64,000 nt of DNA from Flaccisagitta enflata (lineage: Eukaryota > Chaetognatha > Sagittoidea > Aphragmophora): assembly GCA_965153355.1 (NCBI GenBank), contig OZ231127.1, positions 85,622,001-85,686,000 on the forward strand, written 5' to 3'. This document shows, one piece after another, positions 13,201-25,100 of this stretch (position 1 is its first letter; each line of letters opens with the position of its first letter). A program made the translations under genes and the position numbers. The notes under the pieces were generated by a model that made no database searches, was not told the origin of the DNA, and was given only the letters and a program-made list of their open reading frames with translations.

Positions 13201-16200
13201 GAGTATTACTGACAAGGTAAGGCTTAATTGGTGTTGGTTTGCTAGCGTTTCTCTATGAGGCTGCTCCCTTAATCATGGCGTCCATGGAACCGATTAAGTA
13301 GCAAATTTAGGGGTGGATTTTTTTGTCACTGTCATCAAGTCATTGTCAATCTCCGTCATGAATAGTCCAAAATGGTCAAATTCTGTCATTGTCATTATCA
13401 GGAATTGTTCGACCGTAGAGCTTCTGCAAAACTCTCCGACCAAGTGAAGCAATTAAAAATGCAGATCTGGAGTTCAGTCGTCACCATCGTCCTTATGGAG
13501 GGCTGGAACCTTCTACCCATGGATGATAATGGATTGTCCGATCCTTATTGCAGATTCACTTTAGGTAAATTGTTATTGATGTCGGCTCTTAAATTCATGA
13601 TAAGCAAACTGATGAATTGAATGGTTGGGAGATTGACTGGTAGGGAGACTGGGAGATTGACTGGTAGGGAGACTGGGAGATTGACTGGTAGGGAGACTGG
13701 GAGATTGACTGGTTGGGAGTCTGGGAGATTGACTGGTTGGGAGACTGGGAGATTGACTGGTTGGGAGATTGATTGGTTGGGAGGCTGGGAGACCGACTGG
13801 TTGGGAGACTGGGAGATTGGCTGGTTGGGAGATTGATTGGTTGGGAGGCTGGGAGACCGACTGGTTGGGAGACTGGGAGATTGACTGGTTGGGAGTCTGG
13901 GAGATTGAATACACTTCCACGCGTAATACAACGTGAAGATTGCAAAAACCGTAAAAAACGGTTAGCACCCCCACCTACAGCTTTGGACAAAACCTCCACA
14001 GGATCATATGGGGTATCATTCTGTAGCTTGTAACAGTACAATTTACGCCACCGAGGCGATTTTTTAATTTCGGTCCCGTTCTTGAGAAATTCTACCCTAA
14101 ACACTGGCGGCGGACACCCCCTTGGGAGGTCAAAAAATCCGCCTTTTGGGGTGTGTATCTCTTGAACGGAGGCGAAATTAAAGAATCGCCTCGGTGGCGT
14201 AAATTGTATTGAGTGAACCTATTGAATGATACCACACACGACCGTGTGGCTATGGCAACATGAGCTGCAAGAGGGGGTGCTATACCTTTTTCGTAATCTT
14301 CACGTTGTATTCAACGTGCGTGTGTAGTTGGGAGTCTGGGAGATTGACTAGTTGGGGGACTGTGAGATTGACGAGTTGGGGGACTGTGAGATTGACTAGT
14401 TGGGAGACTTTGAGATTGACTAGTTGGGAGACTTTGAGATTGACAATTTGGGAGACTGTGAGATTGACAAGTTGGGAGACTGTGAGATTGACAAGTTGCG
14501 AGACTGTGAGATTGACAAGTTGGGAGACTGTGAGATTGACAAGTTGGGAGACTGTGAGATTGACTAGTGCGGAGACTGTGAGATTGACTAGTGCGGAGAC
14601 TGTGAGATTGACTAGTGCGGAGACTGAGAGATGGACTAGTGCGGAGACTGCCTGGTTGGGAGATTGCCTGGTTGGGAGGTTGCCTGGTAGGGAGATTGCC
14701 TGGTAGGGAGATTGCCTGGTAGGGAGATTGCCTGGTAGGGAGATTGCCTGGTTGGGAGATTGACTGGTTTGGAGATTGACTGGTTTGGAGATTGACTGGT
14801 TGGGAGATTGACTGGTTGGGAGATTGACTGGTTGGGAGATTGACTGGTTGGGAGATTGACTGGTTGGGAGATTGACTGGTTGGGAGATTGACTGGTTGGG
14901 AGATTGACTGGTTGGGGGATAGACTGGTTGGGAGATTACTGATTTCTTTTCCAACATTCATTTTGACATAAGGAAAAGAGAAGTACAAAAGCAAGGTGAA
15001 GAGTGGTACTCTCAACCCAAAATGGAACGAACAATTTGAAATGCATGTCTTCGAGGATCAGGTACTTCAATGTGCCAATGGCAGTTGACATGTTCGCACG
15101 TAAAAGGCTATTATTGTGTGATATCATCATATTCTCAAACAACTTCATCAATCGCGCAGTCTAAAGTGTTGGATTTGGTGGTATACGATCACGACTTCGC
15201 GGGCAAGGACGATTTCATGGGTCGAGCTACGATCGACTTGTCGGCGTTCGAGCCCGAGAGGACTCACAACGTTGAGCAGGGTTTGGAGGATGGAGCCGGA
15301 ATTATACGACTTTTGTTGACAATTTCCAGTTCTTCGGGGTCGGAAACCATTTCTGACTTGAGCACTTTCGCACCAGATCCCAAAGAAAGATCGATGCTGC
15401 AGGTAAGATGGTGATCAGAAATGTAACTTTATGCGACGTACCTATTTTTCCGTTAACCAGGCCGGATACACGGCTACGTCAACGTTGCTTGCGGGTGGGT
15501 AACGGCAGTAAAAACCGCAGAAAAAGCTGAATGGGGTCTGACCGACGGACAGATGGATGGGCAGATTTCGCGGGACGTAGACTTGCGTAGCACGCGACTT
15601 AAAAGTCGCGTCCATAAGCTTTAACCTAGTTATTTTCCTTGCTTCCATTGCAGGAAAAATACGGGCTGTGGAATTCTTATAGGGATTTGGCTGATGTTGG
15701 ATGGATTCAGGTAATAACGTTAATTTGAGCTATGCCTCCGCCTATCGATTATTAGGTGTAATACACGCTTTTCATTTTATAAGAATATGGATTTTTAAAG
15801 TCAGCCTCAGCGTTCTTATTTTCAGTTCTTTTTTGAGGGTCAAGTGTTCTTAACATGTTCTTATTTTTGAATTAGATAATCTCTTTAATTATATATCTAC
15901 ATTAATATAAAAGTTTGTTTTTTAAGCAATTGTAAAAAAAACATTTTCATTAAATAAAAAAAAATTTAAGATTAATATTTAATAAATGATAAATTATTAT
16001 TCTAAAAAGCATTATCAAAATATTCATCATTCAGGATTTTTCATCTAATTTTACTACTTTTTTGAAAACTTATGTTCTTATCTTCAAATTTTGAGACTCG
16101 GCATGTTCTTAAGATGTTCTTATTTTTTGGCGAAATCTGAGGTTGATGTTCCTATAAAGAGTTCTTATAAAAAGAAAAGCGTGTAAAGTTCATTTCATGA

Positions 16201-19200
16201 TTCCATACTGATCCAGGTGAAAGTGATCAAAGCCCAAGGATTGGTGGCGGCGGATTTGGGTGGCAAGTCTGATCCTTTCGTCATTTTGCAACTAATCAAC
16301 GCTAGACTCCAAACTCAGACCGAATACAAAACTGTCTGCCCCGAGTGGGGCAAAGTATTTACTCTTCAGGTTAGGCTGCGAAGCTAACTGAGAATCAATC
16401 GTAGAGACGGTACTAGTGTAAAGTATACACTCAGTACATCATAGTATTCAGTGCATTTGTAAAATGATTACTCTGAAAAGGTAGATTTACTTTCATTTCC
16501 ACGTGTTCAGGTCAAAGACATTCATTGTGCACTGGAGTTGGAAGTATTTGATGAAGATCGGAATAAACCGCCGGAATTTCTGGGCAAAGTCGCCATTCCA
16601 CTGCTCACCATTCGCCCCGGAGAACGCCGGTATGACAGTGTCACTGTTTGACAATTTACACTTCACTCTCACTACTCTCATTAGTCTTTCCAACCCGACC
16701 CCCCCCCGCCCTCCCCCAATCAACTAACCAGAAAAGAAACCTGTTTTTTACTCAGGTGGTATCAATTAAAAGACAAAAAACTGACTTCAAGAGTCAAGGG
16801 TTGCATTCAACTAGAAATGGACCTCATCTTTAATACGGTCAAAGGTAAGATGGAATTGTCACTAATTAAATGTTTCTACAATGTTGTTTGTTTGTTTCGA
16901 ATGTTAGTAAAATATTTACTCTTTCCAGGCCTGTATATTATTGAGGGTCTGGAGATGGGGAAGGAAAACAAAAATGGAAAAAAGAGAAAAAAAGGAAATT
17001 TGGGAAAAATATAACTTTTGAGTTTTGATAGTACAAATTTAAAAAACACAATTAGTGAAACATAATTTAATACTATTTAACTACTTAAACCTTAACTACA
17101 TTGTTTTATCGCTATATAGAGAGGAAAAGCATAGGTATAAGAACGCGACGCGACGCGTTGCGGAGAAGAAAATAAAAGGCAGGGGGGGGGGAATCAAATG
17201 CGACTCAATAACACACACCCCTGACTCTTTCATTTACAGCTTGTTTATGCACAATTAAGCCCAAGGAGGAAAAGTTCATGGTGGAAGAGAAAAGATTTCG
17301 CATTCACATCATGAAGAGAAATTTGAGTAGAATTCATCTGATTGCGATGGTCTTTTACGATACTGGACGCTTCATTAGTAGCTGCTTCAGTTGGGAATCA
17401 AAGGTACCACCGCTTGTTTGTTAATTGTGTTGCACGATTGGTAATACATACTTGAACTTTGGATTGTTCATCATTCTCTCCATATGTACAGGCTCGAAGT
17501 GCTACTGCTTTCTTCGTTTTCGTATTAACTGTCTGGAATTTTGAATTATACATGTTGCCGTTAACGTTTTTGGTGATATTTGGTAAGTTTACGTGATTTT
17601 GCCTCTTCTTGCTCTTGTACGGATTTAATGATAATACAATGAGAGGGGCAGCAAAATCGCTAGCACCCCTACCCACAGCTTAGATGGGTAACGTCACAAA
17701 GATAACTACGGTGGCAGCTAGAAGTTTATCCCAAAACAATTCCCGCCATCGAGGCGTTTTTCAAATTTCCTTCTCATTCCATAGAAAACGGTCATAAAAG
17801 GGCTAAATCCAACACTTCTGAAAATGGCCGATTTTCATCCTAAAAAGAGCTATATCTCTAAAACTAGGTTGAGATTACAAAATTGCCTCGATGGCGGGAA
17901 TTCTATTGGGATTAGCTACCGGCCACCATCTTTGATACTCTTGTGGTATTGATCATTTGAGCTACAGGTAGGGGTGTTAGCGATTTTGACTACCCATCTC
18001 ACTGTAATATCATTGCTCCTGTATTACCTTTAGTAAGTGATGGGGTAAAATGCACTTCGATCCAGGAACAAAATGTAAGTTAACGACTGAATCTCTTAAT
18101 GAAATAACCTTCAGCACTTGTTTTTATCACATTCTGAAAAATCAGGGGTCGACCCTTATACCCCCTAACTAGCAATTTAACCACTCCTTAGCCCATTCAT
18201 TGCCCAATAGCATTTTCGAGCTGCCGGGCGTCCTATCTGTTATGTTCACGGGGGACTCACCTTCTTTGACCTTCCGTTTGACAGGGAAGAATTACTTTGT
18301 TTATGCCATTTCGCAACATTACAAAGATTCTGACACGTCGTCCGAGGGCGATGCTGTTCTCTCTGAACAAGGAAGTTTCGACGATGCCGATGATGATGAA
18401 GATGAAGAAAAGTCGGAGAAAGAAACCAAAAGAACTTTCAAAGAGAAACTGCAAGCTGTTCAGGTGTGACGATAATAGGACTTGAACGAGTGACGTGGGG
18501 TCACAGTATCGTTGCGGACGGGTGGGCAGGGGCATCCAATCCACACCCCAACCCCCACCAAAGCTCCCACCAAAGCCCCCACCAACGCCCTACACACGCA
18601 AACATGAAGGTACAGATCTCGCTCCCTGTTAAGGGGCCCACAGATTTCAACTGTCTTGAATCATTACTATTGATTTTTTTTCAGGACATATGTTTGACGG
18701 TGCAAGAGGCCATGGACGAGATCGCTTCGTTTGGCGAGAGAATAAAGAACACTTTCAATTGGACCGTGCCTTTTATGTCCATATTTGCCGTCGTCATCCT
18801 CTCCGTCGTCGCCACGCTTCTCTATTTCATACCATGCAGAATTATCATCCTACTCTGGGGTATCAATAAGGTCAGTCTTTTGTACTCTCGAACTAACGCA
18901 ACGCCATGTGTACATGAACAACATTTTGGAAAAAGAAACACCACTTACAATACAATATGAGAAACTTATTTCCACCCAAAGAAGTGAAAGAACTTTTCAG
19001 ATATTTCATTTAAAACCTCTGCGGAGCATGCCTTTCATGAACAAGCTTCCTTGAACAGCTACAGTACGATGGGAGCAATGACGATTTAGACTGAAGGATT
19101 GATTTTAGGTATTCTGATTTTATACAGGGTGTCCCAAGTCAGTTGCAACATAAAGAATCGACATATCTCTGCTTCTAGGTCCTCAAATCAATTTCTGAAA

Positions 19201-21523
19201 AAAGATCTAGAAAGATCTTGGTCTGCACTTTTTGCATGCAAAATTTCATGAAAATCGGACAATTTGTTTAAGGGCCACATTTCTTTGAAATACACAAGTG
19301 ATTTCTGACCATGTCTTTTCTTGGTTTTTTACTTTTTACTGTGCTTTGAAGTAGCTGTCTTTAACTGCTTGTCATTTATTAACCAATTGAGCTAAAACCC
19401 TGCGATTGGTCTCAAATGGCAGATAATTTGTCAGAGATTATAGTTCACTAAAAATCTGACAATTTTCTAAGATTTTGAAAGAATTTCATTGATTTTTTCC
19501 CAGATTTCCACTTTTGAATTTGAAAATGTTTGACAAAAATCATCAATAATGTCAAAAATTATCAAAATTTTCCAAGAATTCTATGCAGATGTATAATTTA
19601 TTTACAAATATCTTTCATTTGAGACCAATCCCAAGTTTCTGGATCAATTTGTTATAAAATGGCAGACGGTTGAAGTCAGCTACTTCCAAGTACAGCTATG
19701 AAAAAGATAATTTTTCCACTTAATGTTATCACTCATTTGATGTTCTTCTGACCTGCAACTATCCAATACCCAAAGTTGAGGTTTGGAATGACAAAAAGTG
19801 CAAACTTAGATCTTCATAAATTTTTTTTAGGAATTCAAATTGAGTTCCTAGAAGGGGAGATATGTCGATTCTTTATGTTGCAACTGACTTGGGACACCCT
19901 GTATGTAGCATAACATATTTGAGATCTAGGCTAATTAAAGGTTCCTCTATTGAGTGAATGCATTTGCGTCTCTTAAACTACAACTTGTGACTTAACCTCA
20001 TCAAGACTTCATTTTTCAAGGTTGTAACCTATTTCATTAGATTGTCCGAAAAATTTTATATAGTCATGAGAAAAAAAATCAGCTCTCCCAGACCATTTTT
20101 ACAGGTTTTACGGTTATCTCTAATAAACATAAATCATGCAAATTTGTTTTTGGGCAAAACTTAAAATAGTCATAAAACTTTTAAAATTGATCGATTAAGC
20201 TGATTTTTTTTTAAAACTCTATAAAATTTACCAATTGAAAAATGAAGTTTTGGTGAGGTCTAGTCAAAAGTTGAAGTTTGAAAGATGCAAACATTTTGAC
20301 TTATAATTCGCATAAATATTTGACTTTTAATTAGCCTAAATCTTAAATATTTTATGATAGAAATTAAATTAAGATACTTAGAATCTATCCTCCGGCAATG
20401 TCGTGTTGCTGTCGTGTTGCTCCCATCGTACTCTACGACCCTGTTTAGTTATCAATTCATTGTTATATACCATTGGTAAAGAAAAAAATAATTTCTCCTC
20501 TTAGTTTACAAAGCGATTGAGAAATCCTGATAATTACATCGACAATAACGAAGTCATGGACTTTCTTTCGCGTGTCCCTTCCGACGTGGAATTGAGCGAA
20601 TTTAGAGAGTTGCGTCCAGATTATACCCAGGTAGACATTATTAGTGCAACCCGCGGATTCTAGGCTATTCCTTATACTTTGGCTGTTGCCAATCTTCTGT
20701 TTTAGGGGTATAAAAAAGAATAAAATTAACCCCAAAATCCGCTAGAGGCGCCGTCGATAGTGACTTAGACTGACTTCAAACAATTGGCACCTCCATATGA
20801 CGATGAGAAATTGCGCTGACTCTGTTGCTAGTGTAGTGTGAATATTTATAAACAAACAAGCGTTTAGAAAATAATGCTAATTGAATTTATGTTTGAACCC
20901 TATCGTTTTGGAATGCAATTCAGGGTAGCTTCCTATGACTATTGAGATTGTACTGAAACAAAAGTTGAGGATTTTTTGGCCTCAGGTACCAGAACAATGA
21001 ACTTTTAGTAAAGGGCCTCTATCTATATATGTTAGATTGAAACCAGGTTAAATGTGTTTTCCCATTGGTTTTCACAAAAATGAAGGGTTCTTATGTAAAG
21101 AACACATCTAAAGCATGTATTATATGTATTTTTATTGTTTTTATCATTCAAGAAGTTTTATCTTTAGTAATATGAACTAGAAAGGTTTTATAAGGCTTTT
21201 CAGCGGGATGCACTCTTATCGCACTTATAATCTTGTCAATCTGCGATGTGCTGTTTCAGTGTCCGTAGACTCCACATCTACAGGTGTGATCATCCTAATG
21301 CCGGTTTGGGAAGCCTTCTATCTTTTACACATGGCAAATGAATTGTATCATACCAGGAGATCATTAGCCCATCGCTGATATGAGTTGGGGGGGACTCAAA
21401 GCTCAAAATCGTGTTTGGGATTCTTCAATGCTTTATAATATTAGCTTTTAGTTATCCTAAAGATATTCCCCATTTTGCCTTTGGCTCCAGGTTCTTGGCA
21501 ACAAACGACGCAAGTCGAGATGA
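5128..21523 (+). CDS. MCTP: Multiple C2 and transmembrane domain protein (MCTP), N-terminus incomplete
   Basis: MCTP proteins are ER-anchored, calcium- and lipid-binding proteins. Twenty exons join in frame with GT-AG sites: 5128-5402, 5868-6055, 11060-11390, 11977-12039, 12324-12499, 12731-12916, 13120-13216, 13402-13564, 14973-15061, 15160-15402, 15654-15710, 16217-16369, 16511-16629, 16756-16844, 17240-17403, 17492-17582, 18285-18463, 18685-18870, 20505-20630, 21491-21523. This gives about 1,001 residues. The first 290 or so are low-complexity (Gly and Asp runs). C2A shows SDPYVKF and [14 protein letters not shown]2B shows [10 protein letters not shown] and [14 protein letters not shown]2C shows [10 protein letters not shown] and [13 protein letters not shown], so its second acidic loop is weaker. 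Two membrane spans follow, around [11 protein letters not shown] and in exon 18 after the family signature [15 protein letters not shown]. The tail has [11 protein letters not shown] and ends KRRKSR. Exon 5128 starts mid-codon, so upstream exons exist or the ATG at 5868 is an alternative start. Whether it is the MCTP1 or MCTP2 type cannot be told. Confidence 0.95.
6474..8970 (+). mobile_element. Large non-autonomous element, copy 1 (MCTP intron)
   Basis: About 2.5 kb in the 5-kb intron between MCTP exons 2 and 3, with a second copy at 35145-37410. It begins GTCCCCGACGAACAG and ends in a long hairpin with arms AAGCTTCAAAAATTACAG and its complement around GTCCCCAGTCGGGGAC. The 5' GTCCCCGAC is the reverse complement of GTCGGGGAC in the 3' hairpin. 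Inside are three to four 175-180-bp repeats (about 6660-7230), two blocks of an 18-bp minisatellite (7318-7615 and 7882-8225) and an A/T-rich part with GAAAATTTTT runs. No coding capacity. Helentron/HINE-like by architecture; this is inference. Confidence 0.75.
9193..9478 (+). mobile_element. Short hairpin-ended element, GTCGCGTGC subfamily
   Basis: Starts CAAGGCCAACACC with AAGTCGCGTGC near the 5' end. It then holds many TGACTTAAGA-like 10-bp repeats, then GGACCGAC repeats, and ends GAGTCGCGTGCACGCGACT. The 3' hairpin arm GCACGCGACT complements the 5' motif exactly. Lies in an MCTP intron. Confidence 0.75.
10205..10440. repeat. (CTTT)n microsatellite
   Basis: Pure CTTT to about 10270, then impure CT-rich sequence, directly next to the following element. 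Confidence 0.95.
10438..10553 (-). mobile_element. Short hairpin-ended element, GGTGCGAC subfamily
   Basis: On the minus strand it starts AGGCCAACTAGGCCAATAGG, has AGGTGCGAC near the 5' end and ends GGTGCTTTGTCGCACCT followed by AAAA. The 3' arm GTCGCACCT complements the 5' motif. The copies at 38851-38984 and 60133-60248 are closely similar. Confidence 0.75.
10662..10867 (-). mobile_element. Short hairpin-ended element, GTCGCGTGC subfamily
   Basis: On the minus strand it starts CAAGGCCGGATACACGGC, has AGTCGCGTGC about 25 bp in, then GGGTGGGCAGGGGCC, then a run of CGGAC repeats, and ends GTCGCGTAGCACGCGACT. The 5' motif and the 3' arm GCACGCGACT are exact complements. Confidence 0.8.
13621..14935. 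repeat. Minisatellite TTGGGAGATTGACTGG, split by an insertion
   Basis: Tandem 16- to 24-bp units (GGGAGATTGACTGGTT, and at 14340-14640 units with GACTGTGAGATTGACAAG) in the intron between MCTP exons 8 and 9. The array is interrupted at 13909-14327 by a foldback element. Several frames are open on both strands but none is coding. Confidence 0.93.
13909..14327. mobile_element. Foldback (MITE-like) element inside the minisatellite
   Basis: About 419 bp. The ends are complementary around AATACAACGTGAAGATT, and an inner pair is CGCCACCGAGGCGATTTTTT with its complement. Array units continue on both sides (GGGAGTCTGGGAGATTGA left, TGGGAGTCTGGGAGATTGAC right), so it was inserted into an existing array. 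An inverted copy is at 39076-39494, where the ends read CTACAC and GTGTAG. Confidence 0.8.
15457..15603 (+). mobile_element. Short hairpin-ended element, degraded
   Basis: Starts CAGGCCGGATACACGGCTAC and ends GCGTAGCACGCGACTTAAAA, with GACCGACGGAC between. The 5' partner motif is mutated. Lies in the intron before MCTP exon 11, about 50 bp from the exon. Confidence 0.65.
17637..18004. mobile_element. TA-flanked foldback element
   Basis: Inverted ends of about 40 bp with CAAAATCGCTA and CACCCCTAC, and a second inner pair with CGCCATCGAGGCG. TA flanks both ends (17635-17636, 18005-18006), as expected for Tc1/mariner-type MITEs. Lies in the intron between the two halves of MCTP's first membrane region. 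No ORF. Confidence 0.75.
18490..18630 (+). mobile_element. Fragment of a hairpin-ended element
   Basis: GACGTGGGGTCACAGTATCG followed by TTGCGGACGGGTGGGCAGGG matches the 5' part of the copies at 23105 and 52549. The 3' hairpin is not recognised here. Confidence 0.5.
19125..19901. mobile_element. TA-flanked foldback element, CAGGGTGTCCC ends
   Basis: A 777-bp near-palindrome. It starts CAGGGTGTCCCAAGTCAG and ends with the complement, between TA dinucleotides (19123-19124, 19902-19903). The long arms include TTGCAACATAAAGAATCGAC. Tc1/mariner-type MITE is likely. It fills much of the intron between MCTP exons 18 and 19; the rest of that intron is A/T-rich with no other signal. Confidence 0.85.
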
Positions 21524-23107
21524 GAAACGTCAATCAAATTTGCATCCGAGTCTAAACATGAGGTTCCTTTTTTCACTATTGGGATCATGATTTCAGCCTA
21601 GGCATAATATGGTAGTTCCTCTCAAAATTTCACCCAGGTTTTTAATAGTACTTTTTATAAACATTTTTATATGATTATTCACTAGTCAAATTTCATCACA
21701 AATTATAGTTTCGTGTTTATGTTATTTAAAAACGTATGCATTTACTTCAATTTAGTGCCTCACGCCGCTATCTTTGTGCCACTTTTTAAAAGATACAACG
21801 TACGAAGATAATTTCTACTTATGTGTGTTCGTTTATACTTGAATTTATGGCTTTCATTATGAGTAATTGAATTTATGGCTTTCATTATGAGTAATTATAA
21901 TCGGGTTGGGGTCAGCCTTTTAGGCATAATTGATGTCAGAATTGTATAGTTTAATGTCATCAACAGAAAAGGACTTATTTCGTTTTGATTACAAAGAACA
22001 AGCAAAGCCAAAGGGAGCACGTATTTGCAATGACAAATTGATTGACCATTATCAATCATACACATCCGACAGAGAGCGTTGACTTTAACGCAATGAAATA
22101 TACAAACATCTGTATTCTAGTCTCCCAAAGCCACAAAATTATTGAGCAAAGTTCAAACAGTATTCTATTTTCAAGATATATATATACAGTTTAAACATGC
22201 TGTTTTTATCAACCCAATGAACACTATTTTCTACTGAACGGAGAGGGAGGGAAATAAAATAGTTGCTCATCGACACAATATTATCAATATCAAATGAATT
22301 TGCTTGTACCCGAGAGACTCCAGATTGGCACGGTTGTTGCCATGCCGTTACTTTTTATACAAAACTACTAGTTATTTGTTTAAAAAAAAATCATATATAT
22401 GATTCATTGTTCCAGATATATTCTCATTTTCTCTTCGTGGTGCTTTTGTAACAATTTGTAATAGCATTAAGCTCACATATACAGTTACAGATAATCACCT
22501 AGATAATTTGTTACCGCCTGAAATTATTAATGTTAAAAATCTCCCGAGATGATTTTAAAATCCAAGATTTAGTTCACTTGAAGTAAACCAGAGAACGTAG
22601 AGATAATTTGATTATTTGCCCTACATGTTAAGCGAAAGCTCACATTTATTTTCATCATTATTGATAACGTTATATCATGGTCTTTGCATGGCCATAGGTT
22701 CATGAGAGCGAGAACTGATATGAGACGCCCCCTAATATGAAATTGGGAGACCCCTTTTCTTAGTTCCACACAATCTAATTTTCTTCATTCCTATTTTCCA
22801 TCTCTTGCTTTTGTGGTGTATTAAGAAATGCTCTTTACTCATGGTTCTCATCTCGCCGCGGAATCCTTGGGAGTCCGGAATATGTCCACTCTTTTATGTT
22901 GACGAAATTAAAACATTATTTGGCGGCTTTTGGCGCACGGGTAGAATTTTGCCTCAATTCCTTTTTTTGGTAATCTGATGTTTCATTCTCGATTTTATGT
23001 TTTATTCTACAGTACAGTTGAATCCCGCTCCAACGGCTTTCAAGGGATCATCAAATTTTATCTGTTATAGGTAGAATTCTGTTATAGCTAACAAAAGGAA
23101 TAACAAT
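21524..23107. other. Spacer downstream of MCTP
   Basis: A/T-rich sequence with no supported exon. A 27-bp piece containing TTTATGGCTTTCATTATGAG is tandemly doubled at 21841-21894. Short open frames here lack splice or family support. Part is probably MCTP 3' UTR. Confidence 0.6.
22253..22258 (+). promoter_or_regulatory. Candidate poly(A) signal for MCTP
   Basis: AATAAA about 730 bp after the MCTP stop. None was noticed nearer, but this is a weak signal in A/T-rich DNA. Confidence 0.3.
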
Positions 23108-23320
23108 TGGCGTGGGGTTACAATATTGTTGCAGACGGGTAGGCAGGGGTGTCCAACCCTTATCCATACCACCAACCGCCTGCACTAACATTCATAAAAA
23201 ACTCAAGCATTCACAAAAAGCTCGTTTTTGCTCTTTTCAACTCAATCACCACAGATTAACGGACCAACAGACCGATGGACGGACAAAGCCTCTTATTGAA
23301 TTGCGTGTCCGCAACTAAAA
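23108..23320 (+). mobile_element. Short hairpin-ended element, TTGCGGAC subfamily
   Basis: Starts GGCGTGGGGTTACAATATTG then TTGCAGACGGGTAGGCAGGG, has GGACGGACAAAGCCTCTTAT near the 3' end and ends TTGCGTGTCCGCAACTAAAA. The same 3' end is seen at 52981, 62859 and elsewhere, with a different 5' third. Confidence 0.7.
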
Positions 23321-23379
23321 AAAGCGGGTCTTTTGGAGCAAGGTTTGACTGTACAACTTAGTCTTTCTCCATCTTGCTA

Positions 23380-23782
23380 CAGACGGGACCATTTTAAGAG
23401 CTGAGGCGGGACCCTAAGCGTTAGCACCCCCCCCTACAGCCCACTGTGTTCAGACAATTTTGACACTTACTGTTGCAATTGACACCTTAGGTTGGTACAA
23501 GTGGCGCCATCGTGGCGATTTTTGAATTTCCATTTAGAACATATTTAAATTTAGTAAAATCACCCAAATTTGTCTATGTGAAATTAAACAATTTTTCATC
23601 AATTTTAAAAATTTTGGGGTGTTTTAGATGGAAACTCAAAAATTGCCACGGTGGCGCCACTTGTACCCACCAAAGGTGTTAACCGCCACAATAAGTGTCA
23701 CAATTGTCTGAACACAGTGGGCTGTAGGGGAGGGGTGCTAACGCTTAGGGTCCCGCCTCAGCTCTTAAAAGGGTCCCGCCTG
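23380..23782. mobile_element. TA-flanked foldback element, CAGACGGGACC ends
   Basis: A 403-bp palindrome. The arms contain GAGCTGAGGCGGGACCC, CTAAGCGTTAGCACCCC, CAGCCCACTGTGTTCAGAC and TGGCGCCA. TA flanks both ends. Same family as 30471-31276. Confidence 0.82.
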
Positions 23783-23799
23783 TAAAGCGTTGCATCGTT

Positions 23800-24320
23800 T
23801 TGCCACGAGCCGTTTTTGTCATTGTCAATGTGTTTGACAGGTTTTGCCATTTAAGTTGTTTTTTTTGAAACTACATTTCAGTTGTTTTATCTTCCTCTTA
23901 ATTCCTTCGACTGCGCGATTCCTCAATGCGACTCTTCATGCCTGCCTGTGCATTGTGCCAACAATCAATCAATCGATCAATCTTTTATAAAATCTATCAA
24001 TCCATCAATCAATCGCTTAGAATAGAAGTGGATGGCCTATTTGAATTCTTTCTCTCCTCGAAATGAGTTCTTTTTTTATCCTTTTCGAGAGGGAGAGAGA
24101 AAGAGGGAGAGTTTAAGTGAACAAGAGAGATCTTACTTCATTTACACGAGTAAGGAGACATTTTTTTTTCTGTCATATGTTTTCTTTTTCTTTGCAACTA
24201 GATGCGCAATTTGCACAACAACTAGATGCGCAATTTGGACAACTGTCCGTCTCAAGTGTCTCAGTTTTAACGAGGATTAAAAGTATATGACGATCATCTT
24301 AACTGTCGGAGAATGCATTT
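23800..24320. other. Spacer before the 24.3-kb gene
   Basis: Holds CAATCAATCGAT-like short repeats (about 23960-24020), a GAGAGA-rich part, and a doubled AACTAGATGCGCAATTTG at 24197-24240. Probably includes the 5' UTR and promoter of the next gene; no TATA box stands out. Confidence 0.5.
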
Positions 24321-25068
24321 ATGACCAACCGGATTTTGACTACAGCAACAGCAACAGAAAAGAGAACTCGCTGCAAGATGCGACGTCATCTTTCTGATGA
24401 CGAAAACGGTGACGTGGACGATGAGAGGCATATCCGGAAGCTGATAAAAGCCGGGAAGAGTTATTATCTCAACCGCCGGTTTGACGACGCGCGCGCTAAG
24501 TTTGACGCGGCGTTGTCACTCATTGGAGGAGGAGGACTAGGAGGAGGAGATGCTCTTGCCAGAAACGACACCCGGGAGTCTATTCCCCTTGAAAACGCGA
24601 ATGGGCTGGAGGCAGTCGTTGCAATCGAAACTGAGGGACTCGTCTCTGCCAATGAACCCGTGGTTGCGAAAGGAACTGAGAGACATGTCGTTGTCAATGA
24701 AGCTGCGAGACCCATGGTTCCATCAACTCAGACTTTACGAGTCGTCCTCGCCGACTGCATCTGTCGACAGGCTGATGAGGTCTGTTGACCGCGTGCTCTG
24801 TTATGTTTTAACTCTGGGAGTGATGACAAGCCGGGGGGGGGGGGTAAAGTGGGACACGATCAAATTGGTCTCTTTGAGTCAGGGTAGCTTCACCCAGTTT
24901 TGATAATGCTAATAAATGCAAGTTGCACAGCTTTATTCATTTTGATTGTGACGTCATTTCTGCAAACCATCACACATCTCATCATATGATTTCATCAATA
25001 AATTGACAGATTCGTCGCAGAGGCCTGAGCCTTCCCAGCTCTAGAGTCAAAGACGACGAGGACGAGGA

Positions 25069-25100
<32 letters not shown>

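Noticed and set aside
13545-15015. [16 protein letters not shown] repeat proteins, minus strand
   Set aside because: Reverse-strand reading of the TTGGGAGATTGACTGG minisatellite in an MCTP intron.
18200-18284. In-frame extension [16 protein letters not shown] upstream of MCTP exon 17
   Set aside because: The AG at 18283-18284 joins the first membrane span to GKNYFVY in the correct phase; the extension is intron read-through.
22263-22769. Short frames of 60-66 codons in the MCTP downstream spacer
   Set aside because: No matching splice sites, family motifs or codon bias; A/T-rich background.
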